From CALMFQ01 sp964495595 (lineage in GTDB: Bacteria; Pseudomonadota; Gammaproteobacteria; Burkholderiales; SCOH01): 28,527 nucleotides of DNA. Location of the stretch: contig CAZBWH010000038.1 in NCBI GenBank assembly GCA_964495595.1, positions 1 through 28,527 of the forward strand, written 5' to 3'. This document shows positions 1-8,415 of the stretch, piece by piece (the stretch's first letter is position 1; each line of letters opens with the position of its first letter). The position numbers and the translations under genes are program-made. Under the pieces are notes generated by a model. It saw only the letters and a list, made by a program, of their open reading frames with translations, was not told where the DNA came from and searched no databases.

Positions 1-1985
1 AGGTCACGCATGAATTCACGAACATCATGAATGGCCTGTGGATCAATGATGGCCATCTGCTCACCGATATAAACCTCGGTGGGCAAGGTCAGAGCCAAAG
101 CCTTGAGCGCTGGATCGAGCGAGGTATCGAGCAGGATTCGGCGCATGGCAGCCACAAAACCAGTGGGCAGGCAGAGCGGCAGGTCTTGCTGCCGGCCGTT
201 GACCAGAGACAGCAACAGTTTGAGCGCCAGCGTCTGCCCTGCCTCCCATCGGTTGAAATGGTCGCTGTCGTGAGCCATCAGGAACATGCGCTGCTCATCG
301 GTAAGTGGCTGTTCCAGCCTGACCGGTGCAGAAAAGTCGCGTAGCAGGGACGGTATCGGCTCATGCGGCACATGGATGAATTCGAATATCTGTTCCTCTT
401 GCGACAGACGCAGGATGCGCGTTGTGCCCTGTGCCGACGCCTCATCGCGCAATTGCAGCGCGATATCCTGTCCCGACTGGCTGAGCAAGCCAATGGCTAC
501 CGGAATCAGGAACGGCTGCTTGTCCGGCTGACCTGGAGTCGGCGGGCAACTTTGACGCAAGGTCAGCGTGTAGATTTGCCGAGCCGGGTCATAGAGGCCA
601 TTAGCCGCCAGGACGGGTGTGCCAGCCTGACTGTACCAGCGCGAGAACTGGCCCAGATCGGCATCGTTGGCATCGGCCATGGCGAAGCGGAAATCGTCAC
701 AGGTCACGGCCTGGCCATCATGGCGACGAAAATACAACTCCAGCCCCTTGCGAAAGCCCTCGCGGCCAAACAGGGTCTGGTACATCCGCACCACTTCTGC
801 GCCTTTTTCGTACACAGTGACGGTGTAGAAATTGTTGATTTCGATATAGGAGTCGGGCCGCACCGGATGCGCCATCGGCCCGGCATCCTCAGGAAACTGC
901 ATGTTGCGCAGCGTGCGAACCTGATCGATACGTTGCACGGCCCGACTGGTCATGTCGGCGGAAAACTCCTGGTCGCGGAAGACCGTCAGCCCCTCTTTCA
1001 GCGACAGCTGGAACCAATCGCGGCAGGTCACGCGATTGCCGGTCCAGTTGTGGAAATACTCGTGCGCGATCACCGCCTCGATGCCTTCGTAATCGGCGTC
1101 GGTCGCAGTTTCTGGCTTGGCCAGCACATACTTGGTATTGAAGATGTTGAGGCCCTTGTTCTCCATTGCCCCCATATTGAAATCACCGACTGCAACGATC
1201 ATGTAGACGTCGAGATCGTATTCGAGGCCAAAGGTATCCTCGTCCCATTTCATCGCTTTTTTCAGCGATGCCATCGCATGGGTGCATTTGTCCAGGTTGC
1301 CCGGTTCGACATAGATCTCCAGCTTGACCTGCTTGCCCGAACGGGTCTTGAACGTATCTTCCAGCTTGACCAGCCGACCGGCGACCAGTGCAAACAGATA
1401 CGACGGCTTGCGGAACGGATCGACCCATTTGACCCAATGGCGCTGCTTGTCGACGCTACCCTGCCCCACCAGATTGCCGTTGGACAGCAATACCGGGAAT
1501 TTCTGCTTGTCGGCGACGATGGTGGTGGTGTAGCGGGCCATCACGTCCGGGCGATCGAGGAAATAGGTGATTTTGCGGAAGCCTTCGGCCTCGCACTGGG
1601 TGAACAGATTGCCATTCGACGCGTACAGCCCCATCAACGAGGTGTTCAGTTGCGGGTGCAGGCGGGTAACTATTTCGACGATGCAGCTGTCGGGCAACAG
1701 CGGGAGGGTCAACGAACGTGCGTCACACTGGTACCGGTCCTCGCCCAACGTTTCGCCGTCGAGCTTGATGTCAAGCAATTCCAGCTGCTCGCCACTGAGC
1801 AGCAATGGCGTGTCGGGGGTAACCATGTCGTGGCGCTTGATCACCAGCCGTGAATGTACATCGGCGTGCTCGGCATGGATTTCGAAGCGCAGGTCGACCC
1901 GATCGATCAGGTAGGCTGGTTGCGCATAGTCTTTGAGAAACACGGCGGACGGGGTGGACTGCGACATCATTCGATCTTTATTCAT
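1..1985 (-). CDS. pepN: Aminopeptidase N, M1 family (3' end outside window)
   Basis: Zinc aminopeptidase that removes N-terminal residues from peptides in the cytosol. About 661 residues are visible of the roughly 870 usual for the E. coli-type family; the C-terminal part lies beyond position 1. The substrate motif GAMEN precedes the zinc site HEYFHNWTGNRVTCRDW (first His coded at 1062-1064), and the third ligand is in LKEGLTVFRDQ. The N-terminus reads MNKDRMMSQSTPSAVFLKDY. The start at 1985 gives a 4-bp ATGA overlap with the upstream M61 gene. ATGs at 1970 and 1967 are in frame, and the 1967 start would match the E. coli protein's N-terminal length better, so the exact start is open. Family assignment is secure. 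Confidence 0.95.
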   Translation of the reverse strand, partial: MNKDRMMSQSTPSAVFLKDYAQPAYLIDRVDLRFEIHAEHADVHSRLVIKRHDMVTPDTPLLLSGEQLELLDIKLDGETLGEDRYQCDARSLTLPLLPDSCIVEIVTRLHPQLNTSLMGLYASNGNLFTQCEAEGFRKITYFLDRPDVMARYTTTIVADKQKFPVLLSNGNLVGQGSVDKQRHWVKWVDPFRKPSYLFALVAGRLVKLEDTFKTRSGKQVKLEIYVEPGNLDKCTHAMASLKKAMKWDEDTFGLEYDLDVYMIVAVGDFNMGAMENKGLNIFNTKYVLAKPETATDADYEGIEAVIAHEYFHNWTGNRVTCRDWFQLSLKEGLTVFRDQEFSADMTSRAVQRIDQVRTLRNMQFPEDAGPMAHPVRPDSYIEINNFYTVTVYEKGAEVVRMYQTLFGREGFRKGLELYFRRHDGQAVTCDDFRFAMADANDADLGQFSRWYSQAGTPVLAANGLYDPARQIYTLTLRQSCPPTPGQPDKQPFLIPVAIGLLSQSGQDIALQLRDEASAQGTTRILRLSQEEQIFEFIHVPHEPIPSLLRDFSAPVRLEQPLTDEQRMFLMAHDSDHFNRWEAGQTLALKLLLSLVNGRQQDLPLCLPTGFVAAMRRILLDTSLDPALKALALTLPTEVYIGEQMAIIDPQAIHDVREFMRD

Positions 1986-3811
1986 GCCACCTGCCCGAGC
2001 CAGGACAGGCGGGCAGCCAGGGCAAATGCACTGGGCTGCGGGATTAAACTCAACACCACGGTATCATTGGCCGGGGCTTGCAAGGTTACGTCAAACACCA
2101 TCAGTTCATCGCGGCGGAAAGCGTGCACCGGCACCCGGTCACCGACCTGGCAACGCTCCAGCAGCTTATCCAGATTGCCAGCCGTGACTCGCAGCCCATC
2201 CATGGCGAGCACAATGTCGTTGGCCGACAGTCCTGCGGCTTGTGCCGCTCCGCCATCGAGCACATGAGTCAGCTTGACACCGGCACCCTCGGCTGCGGTG
2301 CGCACGCCGAGTACCGGCCGCCGGCGTAGCCGCTCCGGCGGCTGTGCGGCCGCCTTGCCACCTTTGTCGGTGGCCGATTCTGCCGGCCGCAGTGTCAGCT
2401 CGACGCCTACGTGCGCCAGCGCCTCTGCCAGTGGCAATTCCTCAGTGCTACGCAATAACCGGTCGAAGCAATCGCGTAAGTCGAGGCCGGTAGCTTCAGC
2501 GGCAACGGACTCCCAAGCCTCTTCGTCCAGCCCGAGTTGCAGATCGAGATACAGTCGCCACAAGGCCTGCATCACGTCGTCGAGTGATTTTTCGCCGTGG
2601 CTGCGCTCGCGGATGGTCATGTCCAGCACCAGGGCCGCCAGCGCACCCTTGGTGTAATAACTAACCAGCGCGTTGGGGGAATTTTCGTCCTGGCGGTAAT
2701 ACTTGATCCAGGCATCGAGACTGGCGTCTTCCAGCGTCTGCTTTAGCCGGCCGGTACCGCGTTGCACGCTGGTCATGGTCTGCGCCAGTGTATTCAGGTA
2801 ATCGTCGACTGAAATCAGGCCGGTACGTACCAAGGCCAGATCGTCGTAATACGAAGTGATTCCTTCAAACGCCCACAACAGCCGGGTGTAGTTCTCGCGG
2901 CACAGGTCGTAAGGCGCAAAGGCGGCTGGCTTGATCCGCTTGACGTTCCAGCTGTGGAAATATTCGTGACTGACCAGGCCGAGAAAACCGCGATACGCAT
3001 CTCCCACCTCATCCTGGTCGTTGCGCGGCAAGTCGTCGCGGCTGCACAGCAAAGCGGTCGAGGCACGGTGTTCCAGTCCGCCGTAGCCCTCGCCAACCGC
3101 CATCACCAGAAAGACATAACGTTCAAACGGTGCCTTGCCGCCAAAAAAATCAATCTGCCATTCGCAGATACGTTGCACGTCGCGCGCCAACCGCTGCATG
3201 TCGGCGTGGTGACGGCCACTGATAACAATTTGATGCGGCACGCCACGCGCCTTGAATCTGATCTGCTGAAATGCGCTGATTTCAATCGGATGGTCGATCA
3301 ACTCGTCGTAATCGGCGGCCTGGTAGCTGCCGAAACCATGCTTGTCGGTCTGGTCGGCCTGCAATGCCGTGGCGACTTGCCAATCGGCCCGGGCGGCGAA
3401 TTCACGCGGAGCGAGCGTCAACCGGCAAGGCGACGACTCCTGGCCCACAGCCTCGACAAACACACTGGTGCCGTTGAAAAACAGGCGCTGACTGTCGAAA
3501 TAAGCACCGCGCACCGACAGATCGCAGGCGTAGACCTCGTACGAGACCAGCAGCTCACCATTTACCGGCTCACATTGCCAACTGGCCTTATCCAGCTTGG
3601 TCACCGCTACTGGCTTGCCGTTGCATTCAGCGCGCAGCCAGACAATGTGGCGGGCGAATTCACGAATCAGATAACTGCCGGGAATCCAGGCAGGCAGGCG
3701 CAGCTGTTGCCCGTTCGGGTCGGGCTGGGCAATGCGGCAGACCACATGCAGCAAATGGGCTGCAGCAGAGTGAGGCAACAGTTGGTAGTGAATGGCACTG
3801 GGGTGTTTCAT
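1982..3811 (-). CDS. M61 family metallopeptidase with C-terminal PDZ domain (glycyl aminopeptidase type)
   Basis: 609-residue protein of the M61 family, whose studied members release N-terminal glycine or alanine. The zinc site is HEYFHSWNVKRIKP (His282, Glu283, His286), with the likely third ligand Glu316 in AFEGITSYYDD. Residues about 1-170 form the family's beta-rich N-terminal domain. The last 110 residues look like a PDZ domain (GVKLTHVLDGGAAQAAGLSANDIVLAMDG). No clear signal peptide is seen, so it is probably cytoplasmic. The ATG at 3811 is preferred over an in-frame TTG at 3832; neither has a strong ribosome binding site. Its stop overlaps the start of pepN by 4 bp, so the two peptidases are probably co-translated. 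Confidence 0.93.
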   Translation of the reverse strand: MKHPSAIHYQLLPHSAAAHLLHVVCRIAQPDPNGQQLRLPAWIPGSYLIREFARHIVWLRAECNGKPVAVTKLDKASWQCEPVNGELLVSYEVYACDLSVRGAYFDSQRLFFNGTSVFVEAVGQESSPCRLTLAPREFAARADWQVATALQADQTDKHGFGSYQAADYDELIDHPIEISAFQQIRFKARGVPHQIVISGRHHADMQRLARDVQRICEWQIDFFGGKAPFERYVFLVMAVGEGYGGLEHRASTALLCSRDDLPRNDQDEVGDAYRGFLGLVSHEYFHSWNVKRIKPAAFAPYDLCRENYTRLLWAFEGITSYYDDLALVRTGLISVDDYLNTLAQTMTSVQRGTGRLKQTLEDASLDAWIKYYRQDENSPNALVSYYTKGALAALVLDMTIRERSHGEKSLDDVMQALWRLYLDLQLGLDEEAWESVAAEATGLDLRDCFDRLLRSTEELPLAEALAHVGVELTLRPAESATDKGGKAAAQPPERLRRRPVLGVRTAAEGAGVKLTHVLDGGAAQAAGLSANDIVLAMDGLRVTAGNLDKLLERCQVGDRVPVHAFRRDELMVFDVTLQAPANDTVVLSLIPQPSAFALAARLSWLGQVA

Positions 3812-3865
3812 TGACGGCCGCCAGGGGGGCAACAGCAGAAAAGGGGTTTCAGTATAGGCACAGAT

Positions 3866-4360
3866 TCAGGCCTCTGCCCCGGCGAGCGCCAGCAGTTCCA
3901 GAAGCGCCTGTTTCACGGCCTGCCGGCGCACTGCCTCACGGTCGCCCGCAAACCGGCAGCAGCGACAGTCGATCCGGCCGCTTGCATCTTGCCAAGCCAG
4001 CCATACGGTGCCGACCGGCTTGTCGGCTGTTCCACCGTCCGGCCCGGCGATGCCGCTGACCGCCACCACCAATGGGCTACCACTGCGCTGCGCTGCGCCG
4101 CAGGCCATCTCGCGCACGGTCGCTTCACTGACGGCCCCGTGCTGCGCCAGGGTATCGGCCCCGACCCCCAGCATTTGCTGCTTGGCCTGATTGCTGTAGG
4201 TAATGAAACCGCAATCGAACCAAGCCGAACTGCCCGGCACCGCAGTGATGGCTGCGCTGAGGCCGCCGCCGGTGCAGGATTCGGCGGTCGTGATGCGCCA
4301 ACCTTCACGCAACAGATGCCGGCCAAGCTCTGCGGCCAGCTGGTACAGCTCAGCGTCCAC
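3866..4360 (-). CDS. pncC: Nicotinamide-nucleotide amidohydrolase (CinA C-terminal domain protein)
   Basis: 164-residue stand-alone CinA C-terminal domain. PncC deamidates nicotinamide mononucleotide to nicotinate mononucleotide in the pyridine nucleotide salvage cycle, in the cytosol. Family motifs seen are TTAESCTGGGLSAAITAVPG, GFITYSNQAKQQMLGV, GAVSEATVREMACGA and VAVSGIAGPDGG...KPVGTVW. The start codon is GTG at 4360, preceded by AAGG about 8 bases upstream. The gene begins 11 bp inside the end of pgi, indicating translational coupling to the glycolytic gene. The N-terminal MoCF-like domain of full-length CinA is absent, which is normal for Gram-negative PncC. Confidence 0.93.
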   Translation of the reverse strand: MDAELYQLAAELGRHLLREGWRITTAESCTGGGLSAAITAVPGSSAWFDCGFITYSNQAKQQMLGVGADTLAQHGAVSEATVREMACGAAQRSGSPLVVAVSGIAGPDGGTADKPVGTVWLAWQDASGRIDCRCCRFAGDREAVRRQAVKQALLELLALAGAEA

Positions 4361-6008
4361 CGCGGACCTTGTTGCGGTAACGTTCGATCAACCCGGTGGT
4401 CGAGGCATCGTGTCCGGCGACCGGGCCGTCGCCAGCCAGCAGCGGTTGGATGCGTTTCGCCAGCTGCTTGCCATATTCCACCCCCCACTGGTCGAACGAA
4501 TTCAGCCCCCAGATGATGCCCTGTACGAACACCCGGTGCTCGTACATCGCAATCAGGCTGCCGAGCGTGTGCGGCGTAACCTTGTCGAGCAGGATGGTGT
4601 TCGACGGCTGGTTGCCGGGGAACAGCTTGTGCGGCAGCAGCGAGTACAGGTCGGCACCGGACAACCCCTGCTGCTCCAGCTCGATTTTGGCTTCGGCACG
4701 CGACTTGCCGCGCATCAGCGCCTCGGCCTGGGCAAACATGTTGGCGATCAGCGTTTCGTGATGTTTGCCTATCGGATAATGGCTTTCCAGCGGCGCGATG
4801 AAGTCGACCGGAATCAGTCGCGTGCCCTGGTGCAACAACTGGAAAAACGCGTGCTGGCAATTGACGCCGGTTTCGCCCCAGATCACCGGGCCGGTATCGA
4901 AATCCAGCGTATGGCCGTCGCGGGTCACGCGTTTGCCGTTCGATTCCATGTCCAGCTGCTGCAGGTGCGCCGGCAGCCGCGCCAGGCTCTGGTCGTATGG
5001 AATCACCGCGTGGGAATGGGCGCCGAAACAGGTGTTGTACCAGACACCGAGCAAGGCGAGGATTACCGGGATGTTCTGCAGGAACGGCCGCTCGAAGAAA
5101 TGTTTGTCCATTTCGTGCGCACCGTCGAGCAGGCGTTCGAAATTGTCCATCCCCACCAGCACCGCAATCGCCAATCCGACTGCCGACCACAACGAATAAC
5201 GCCCGCCGACCCAGTCCCAGAATCCGAACATATTGGCGGTATCGATGCCGAATGCCCGCACCGCCTCGGTATTGGTCGAAACTGCGACGAAATGTTTCGC
5301 CACTGCAGCCGGATCGTTGAAGTGCTGCAACAGCCAATCCTTGGCGCTGTTGGCATTGAGCAGGGTTTCCGGTGTGGTGAACGACTTCGACGTAACGATG
5401 AACAAGGTGCGTGCCGGGTCGAGCCGCTGCAGATTGCCTGCCAGATGCGCGCCATCGACATTGGAAACGAAATGGCCGCGGATGCCGTTGGTGTAAGGCC
5501 GCAGCGCCCGCGCCACCAGCATCGGCCCGAGATCCGAACCGCCGATGCCGATATTGACGATATCGCTAATGGTCTCGCCGGTGTAACCGCGCCACTCGCC
5601 GCCCCGCACCTGGTCGCTGAAGCGGCGCATCTGTGCCAGCACCCGGTTGACGTCGGGCATCACGTCGGCACCATCCACCAGCACCGGGGTGTTCGAGCGA
5701 TTACGCAACGCGGTGTGCAGCACAGCCCGGTTTTCGCTGACATTGATCCGGTCGCCACGGCGCATGCGTACCATCCAGCCGGCCAGATCGACGCTTTCGG
5801 CCAGCTCGACCAGATGGCGCATGGTCTGGTCGCTGATGCGGTTCTTCGAATAATCGAGGAACAAGCCGCCGCAACTGAGCGAATAACGCTCGAAACGTTC
5901 GGGGTCGATCGCGAACAGATCGCGCATGTGAACATCGGCCATCTGTTGCTGATGGCGCCACAAGGCAAGCCACGATGAGGCTTGCGGAGATTTAAAAATA
6001 TCTTTCAT
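4350..6008 (-). CDS. pgi: Glucose-6-phosphate isomerase
   Basis: 552-residue cytosolic enzyme interconverting glucose 6-phosphate and fructose 6-phosphate. Full length for the bacterial family (about 550). Visible landmarks are GIGGSDLGPMLVARAL, the sugar-phosphate-binding segment VTSKSFTTPETLLNA, FGFWDWVGGRYSLWSAVG, the catalytic-base segment LDMESNGKRV and the C-terminal signature GLNSFDQWGVEYGKQLAKR. The start is ATG at 6008, with GAAGAG just upstream on the minus strand. The preceding co-directional gene is orn, and a 143-bp inverted-repeat element lies between them. pncC starts inside its 3' end. No frameshift or missing motif is seen. Confidence 0.97.
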   Translation of the reverse strand: MKDIFKSPQASSWLALWRHQQQMADVHMRDLFAIDPERFERYSLSCGGLFLDYSKNRISDQTMRHLVELAESVDLAGWMVRMRRGDRINVSENRAVLHTALRNRSNTPVLVDGADVMPDVNRVLAQMRRFSDQVRGGEWRGYTGETISDIVNIGIGGSDLGPMLVARALRPYTNGIRGHFVSNVDGAHLAGNLQRLDPARTLFIVTSKSFTTPETLLNANSAKDWLLQHFNDPAAVAKHFVAVSTNTEAVRAFGIDTANMFGFWDWVGGRYSLWSAVGLAIAVLVGMDNFERLLDGAHEMDKHFFERPFLQNIPVILALLGVWYNTCFGAHSHAVIPYDQSLARLPAHLQQLDMESNGKRVTRDGHTLDFDTGPVIWGETGVNCQHAFFQLLHQGTRLIPVDFIAPLESHYPIGKHHETLIANMFAQAEALMRGKSRAEAKIELEQQGLSGADLYSLLPHKLFPGNQPSNTILLDKVTPHTLGSLIAMYEHRVFVQGIIWGLNSFDQWGVEYGKQLAKRIQPLLAGDGPVAGHDASTTGLIERYRNKVRGGR

Positions 6009-6054
6009 TGTCTCTTCATTTACTACTTTTCAGCCGCCATGCAGCAGCCAGCCG

Positions 6055-6205
6055 TTATGGAGGCGCTGATTTATTCGGCGAGCGGGATGAAGTGCAAGGA
6101 GTCCGGCGCGCAGAAGGCTAGACATATCATATGGATAGGCAAGCTTTCGAGCACCGTGCGACGCAGCAAATCGCCCGCGCAGCCAATAAATCAGCGCTTC
6201 CTTAT
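6055..6205. mobile_element. MITE-like element with terminal inverted repeats and TTAT duplication
   Basis: A 143-bp segment (6059-6201) has ends forming inverted repeats: GGAGGCGCTGATTTATT at 6059-6075 and its complement (reading GGAAGCGCTGATTTATT) at 6185-6201, 16 of 17 matching. Both ends are flanked by the direct repeat TTAT (6055-6058 and 6202-6205), which looks like a target-site duplication. No open reading frame of note lies inside, so it would be non-autonomous. The right TTAT supplies the stop codon of orn. Alternatives are a family of intergenic repeats or a processed hairpin in the orn-pgi transcript. Copy number elsewhere cannot be seen here. Confidence 0.55.
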
Positions 6206-6747
6206 AGCTTGATGAAATGCTCGCGGTAATACTTGAGTTCTTCGATCGATTCGTAAATATCGGCCAACGCTTCGTGTTTGCCGTGTTTCTTCAGGCCCTT
6301 GGCGATTTCAGGCTTCCAGCGCTTGACCAGCTCCTTCAGCGTGCTGACATCCAGGTTGCGGTAATGGAAATACGACTCCAGCCGCGGCATCCAGCGCGCC
6401 ATGAAACGGCGGTCCTGGCAGATCGAATTGCCACACATGGGGCTCGCGCCGGACGGCACATGCTCCTGCAGGAAAGCGATCATCTGCGCTTCGACCTGCG
6501 CATCGTTCAGCACCGACGACTTGACCCGGTCGATCAGCCCGGAACGGCCGTGGGTGTTCTTGTTCCAGTCGTCCATCGCATCCAGGATGGCATTGTCCTG
6601 ATGCACCACCAGCACCGGGCCTTCGGCAACGGTATTCAGCGCGCTGTCGGTAATCACCACCGCCACTTCGAGAATGTGGTCCGACTCCGGCACCAGGCCG
6701 GTCATTTCCATATCAACCCAGATGAGGTGGTTCTGATCTTGTGCCAT
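6202..6747 (-). CDS. orn: Oligoribonuclease
   Basis: 181-residue DEDDh 3'-5' exoribonuclease that finishes RNA decay by cleaving di- and short oligoribonucleotides, including pGpG from c-di-GMP breakdown. The exonuclease motifs are WVDMEMTGLVPESDHILEVA (first Asp and Glu), CGNSICQDRRFMARWMP (middle motif) and KHGKHEALADIYESIEEL (His and last Asp). Length matches the family. The start is ATG at 6747, with AGAAGGAAA about 8 bases upstream. It is divergent from the M48 peptidase gene across an 82-bp gap. Its TAA stop coincides with the flanking TTAT of the inverted-repeat element. Confidence 0.97.
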   Translation of the reverse strand: MAQDQNHLIWVDMEMTGLVPESDHILEVAVVITDSALNTVAEGPVLVVHQDNAILDAMDDWNKNTHGRSGLIDRVKSSVLNDAQVEAQMIAFLQEHVPSGASPMCGNSICQDRRFMARWMPRLESYFHYRNLDVSTLKELVKRWKPEIAKGLKKHGKHEALADIYESIEELKYYREHFIKL

Positions 6748-6829
6748 AATCGATTTCCTTCTTTGTTGTAGATTTTCTCACAGTTCGCATTACGACGTCA
6801 TACATCGCCGGTGCGAACCCGGGCAGCCC

Positions 6830-8080
6830 ATGCAAACACCACTTTTTACCCAGGCGCTCCTGTTTTTCCTGCTGTTGACTACCGGGCTGCGTATCTGGCT
6901 GGCGCTGCGGCAAATGCGTCACGTAGCGGCGCACCGCGACCGGGTGCCGGCCGACTTCGCCGACCGCATCGAACTTGCCGCACACCACAAGGCTGCCGAC
7001 TATACCATTGCCCGCAGCCGGATTGGGCTGGTCGACATCGCACTCGAAACGGCGCTGCTGCTGGCGTTTACGCTCGGCGGCGGGCTGCAGTGGCTGAGCG
7101 ACCGGTTGCAGCCGTATCTGCACGATACCATCTGGCACGGCGTGGCGCTGATTTTTGCCGCCAGCATGCTGGCGGCACTGATCGGACTGCCGTTGTCGCT
7201 GTACCGCACCTTCGTACTGGAAGCCCGCTTCGGCTTCAACCAGACCACGCTGGCGACATTTCTCGGCGATCTGGCCAAACAGTTCCTGCTGGCGCTGATT
7301 CTCGGCCTGCCGCTGCTGTGGGCGGTGTTGTGGCTGATGCAGCAGATGGGCGCGCAATGGTGGATATATGTCGCCGCCCTCTGGATTGGCTTCAACCTGC
7401 TGCTGCTGGCGATCTACCCGACCTTCATCGCGCCGCTGTTCAACAAGTTCAGCCCGCTGGACGAAAGCCCGACCCGCAGCCGGATCGAGGCGCTGCTGGC
7501 GCGTTGCGGTTTTGCCAGCAACGGTCTGTTCGTGATGGATGGCTCGAAACGCAGCAGCCACGGCAACGCCTATTTCACCGGTTTCGGCAAAACCAAACGT
7601 ATCGTGTTCTTCGACACCTTGCTGAAGCAATTGGAGCCGGGCGAGGTCGAGGCAGTGCTGGCGCACGAACTGGGGCATTTCAAACACAAACACGTGCTGA
7701 AACGCATGTTGTGGACCTTTGGCGTATCGATCGGTTTCCTCTGGCTGCTGGCGCAGCTGATGCAGCAGGACTGGTTCTTCAGCGGGCTGGGGGTGAGCAG
7801 CCACGCCACGGCGATGGCGCTGATGCTGTTCATGTATGTATTGCCGGTATTCCTGTTCCCGCTGACGCCCCTGACCAGCCTGTATTCGCGCAAACACGAA
7901 TTCGAGGCGGACAGCTACGCCGCCAGCCAGAGCGATGCCAGACAGCTGATTTCGGCGCTGGTGAAGCTGTATCGCGATAATGCGTCGACCCTGACACCCG
8001 ACCCGCTGCATTCGGCGTTTTACGATTCGCACCCGCCGGCGGCGATCCGTATCCACCATCTGCAAGGAGCCAAGCCATGA
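6830..8080 (+). CDS. M48 (Ste24/HtpX-like) integral membrane metallopeptidase
   Basis: 416-residue membrane zinc peptidase. It carries the zinc motif HELGH at residues 279-283 and the third ligand in EFEAD (Glu357), both typical of M48. Several hydrophobic helices are visible: residues about 5-20, 65-85, 100-120, 150-200 and two after the HELGH motif. The FNQTTLATFLGD and FGFN region resembles the Ste24/CAAX-protease subgroup rather than short HtpX. In bacteria such proteins are thought to act in membrane protein quality control; the substrate here is unknown. The stop overlaps the start of phhB by 4 bp (ATGA), so it leads a three-gene coupled operon with phhB and rsgA. No strong ribosome binding site precedes the ATG. 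Confidence 0.9.
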   Translation: MQTPLFTQALLFFLLLTTGLRIWLALRQMRHVAAHRDRVPADFADRIELAAHHKAADYTIARSRIGLVDIALETALLLAFTLGGGLQWLSDRLQPYLHDTIWHGVALIFAASMLAALIGLPLSLYRTFVLEARFGFNQTTLATFLGDLAKQFLLALILGLPLLWAVLWLMQQMGAQWWIYVAALWIGFNLLLLAIYPTFIAPLFNKFSPLDESPTRSRIEALLARCGFASNGLFVMDGSKRSSHGNAYFTGFGKTKRIVFFDTLLKQLEPGEVEAVLAHELGHFKHKHVLKRMLWTFGVSIGFLWLLAQLMQQDWFFSGLGVSSHATAMALMLFMYVLPVFLFPLTPLTSLYSRKHEFEADSYAASQSDARQLISALVKLYRDNASTLTPDPLHSAFYDSHPPAAIRIHHLQGAKP

Positions 8081-8415
8081 CCCAAGTCTGCGATTTGCGC
8101 AACGGCCACTGTAAACCCTGCGAAGGCGGCGTACCGCCACTGACGGCGGAACAGGCGGCCACGCTGCTGCAACAACTGGATGGCTGGCAGATCAATGGCC
8201 AGCAACTGGAAAAACGCTACAGTTTCAAGAACTATTACCAGACCATGGCCTTCGTCAACGCACTGGCCTGGGTATCGCACCGCGAAGATCACCACCCGGA
8301 TCTGGAAGTGTGCTGGGGCCATTGCGTGGTGCGTTACAGCACCCACGCCATCGGTGGCTTGTCGGAAAACGATTTCATCTGCGCGGCCAAGGCCGACGCC
8401 TTGTTTGCCATTTGA
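8077..8415 (+). CDS. phhB: 4a-hydroxytetrahydrobiopterin dehydratase (pterin-4-alpha-carbinolamine dehydratase)
   Basis: 112-residue enzyme that dehydrates 4a-hydroxytetrahydropterin, recycling the cofactor used by phenylalanine hydroxylase. The active-site segment SHREDHHPDLEV and the start of the fold, PPLTAEQAATLLQQLDGW, are clear. A cysteine-bearing N-terminus (CDLRNGHCKPCEGG) is common in bacterial homologues. The start ATG at 8077 overlaps the M48 gene by 4 bp and has AAGGAG seven bases upstream. Its TGA overlaps the ATG of rsgA by one base. No phenylalanine hydroxylase gene lies nearby in this window, so the biological partner is not shown. Confidence 0.94.
   Translation: MTQVCDLRNGHCKPCEGGVPPLTAEQAATLLQQLDGWQINGQQLEKRYSFKNYYQTMAFVNALAWVSHREDHHPDLEVCWGHCVVRYSTHAIGGLSENDFICAAKADALFAI

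Noticed and set aside
363..1853. 496-codon plus-strand open frame across pepN
   Set aside because: Antisense to the conserved PepN catalytic region; composition (runs of His, Gln, Val, Arg) is typical of a shadow frame.
4203..5978. 591-codon plus-strand open frame opposite pgi
   Set aside because: Antisense to an intact pgi with all signatures; no domain in the translation.
6783..6818. 7-bp inverted repeat GTTCGCA/TGCGAAC between orn and the M48 gene
   Set aside because: Arms are short and 22 bases apart, with no conserved operator recognised and no T-run; chance is a fair explanation.
6713..8140. 475-codon minus-strand open frame opposite the M48 peptidase
   Set aside because: Gln/Arg-rich shadow of the peptidase gene, which has intact HELGH and EFEAD motifs.
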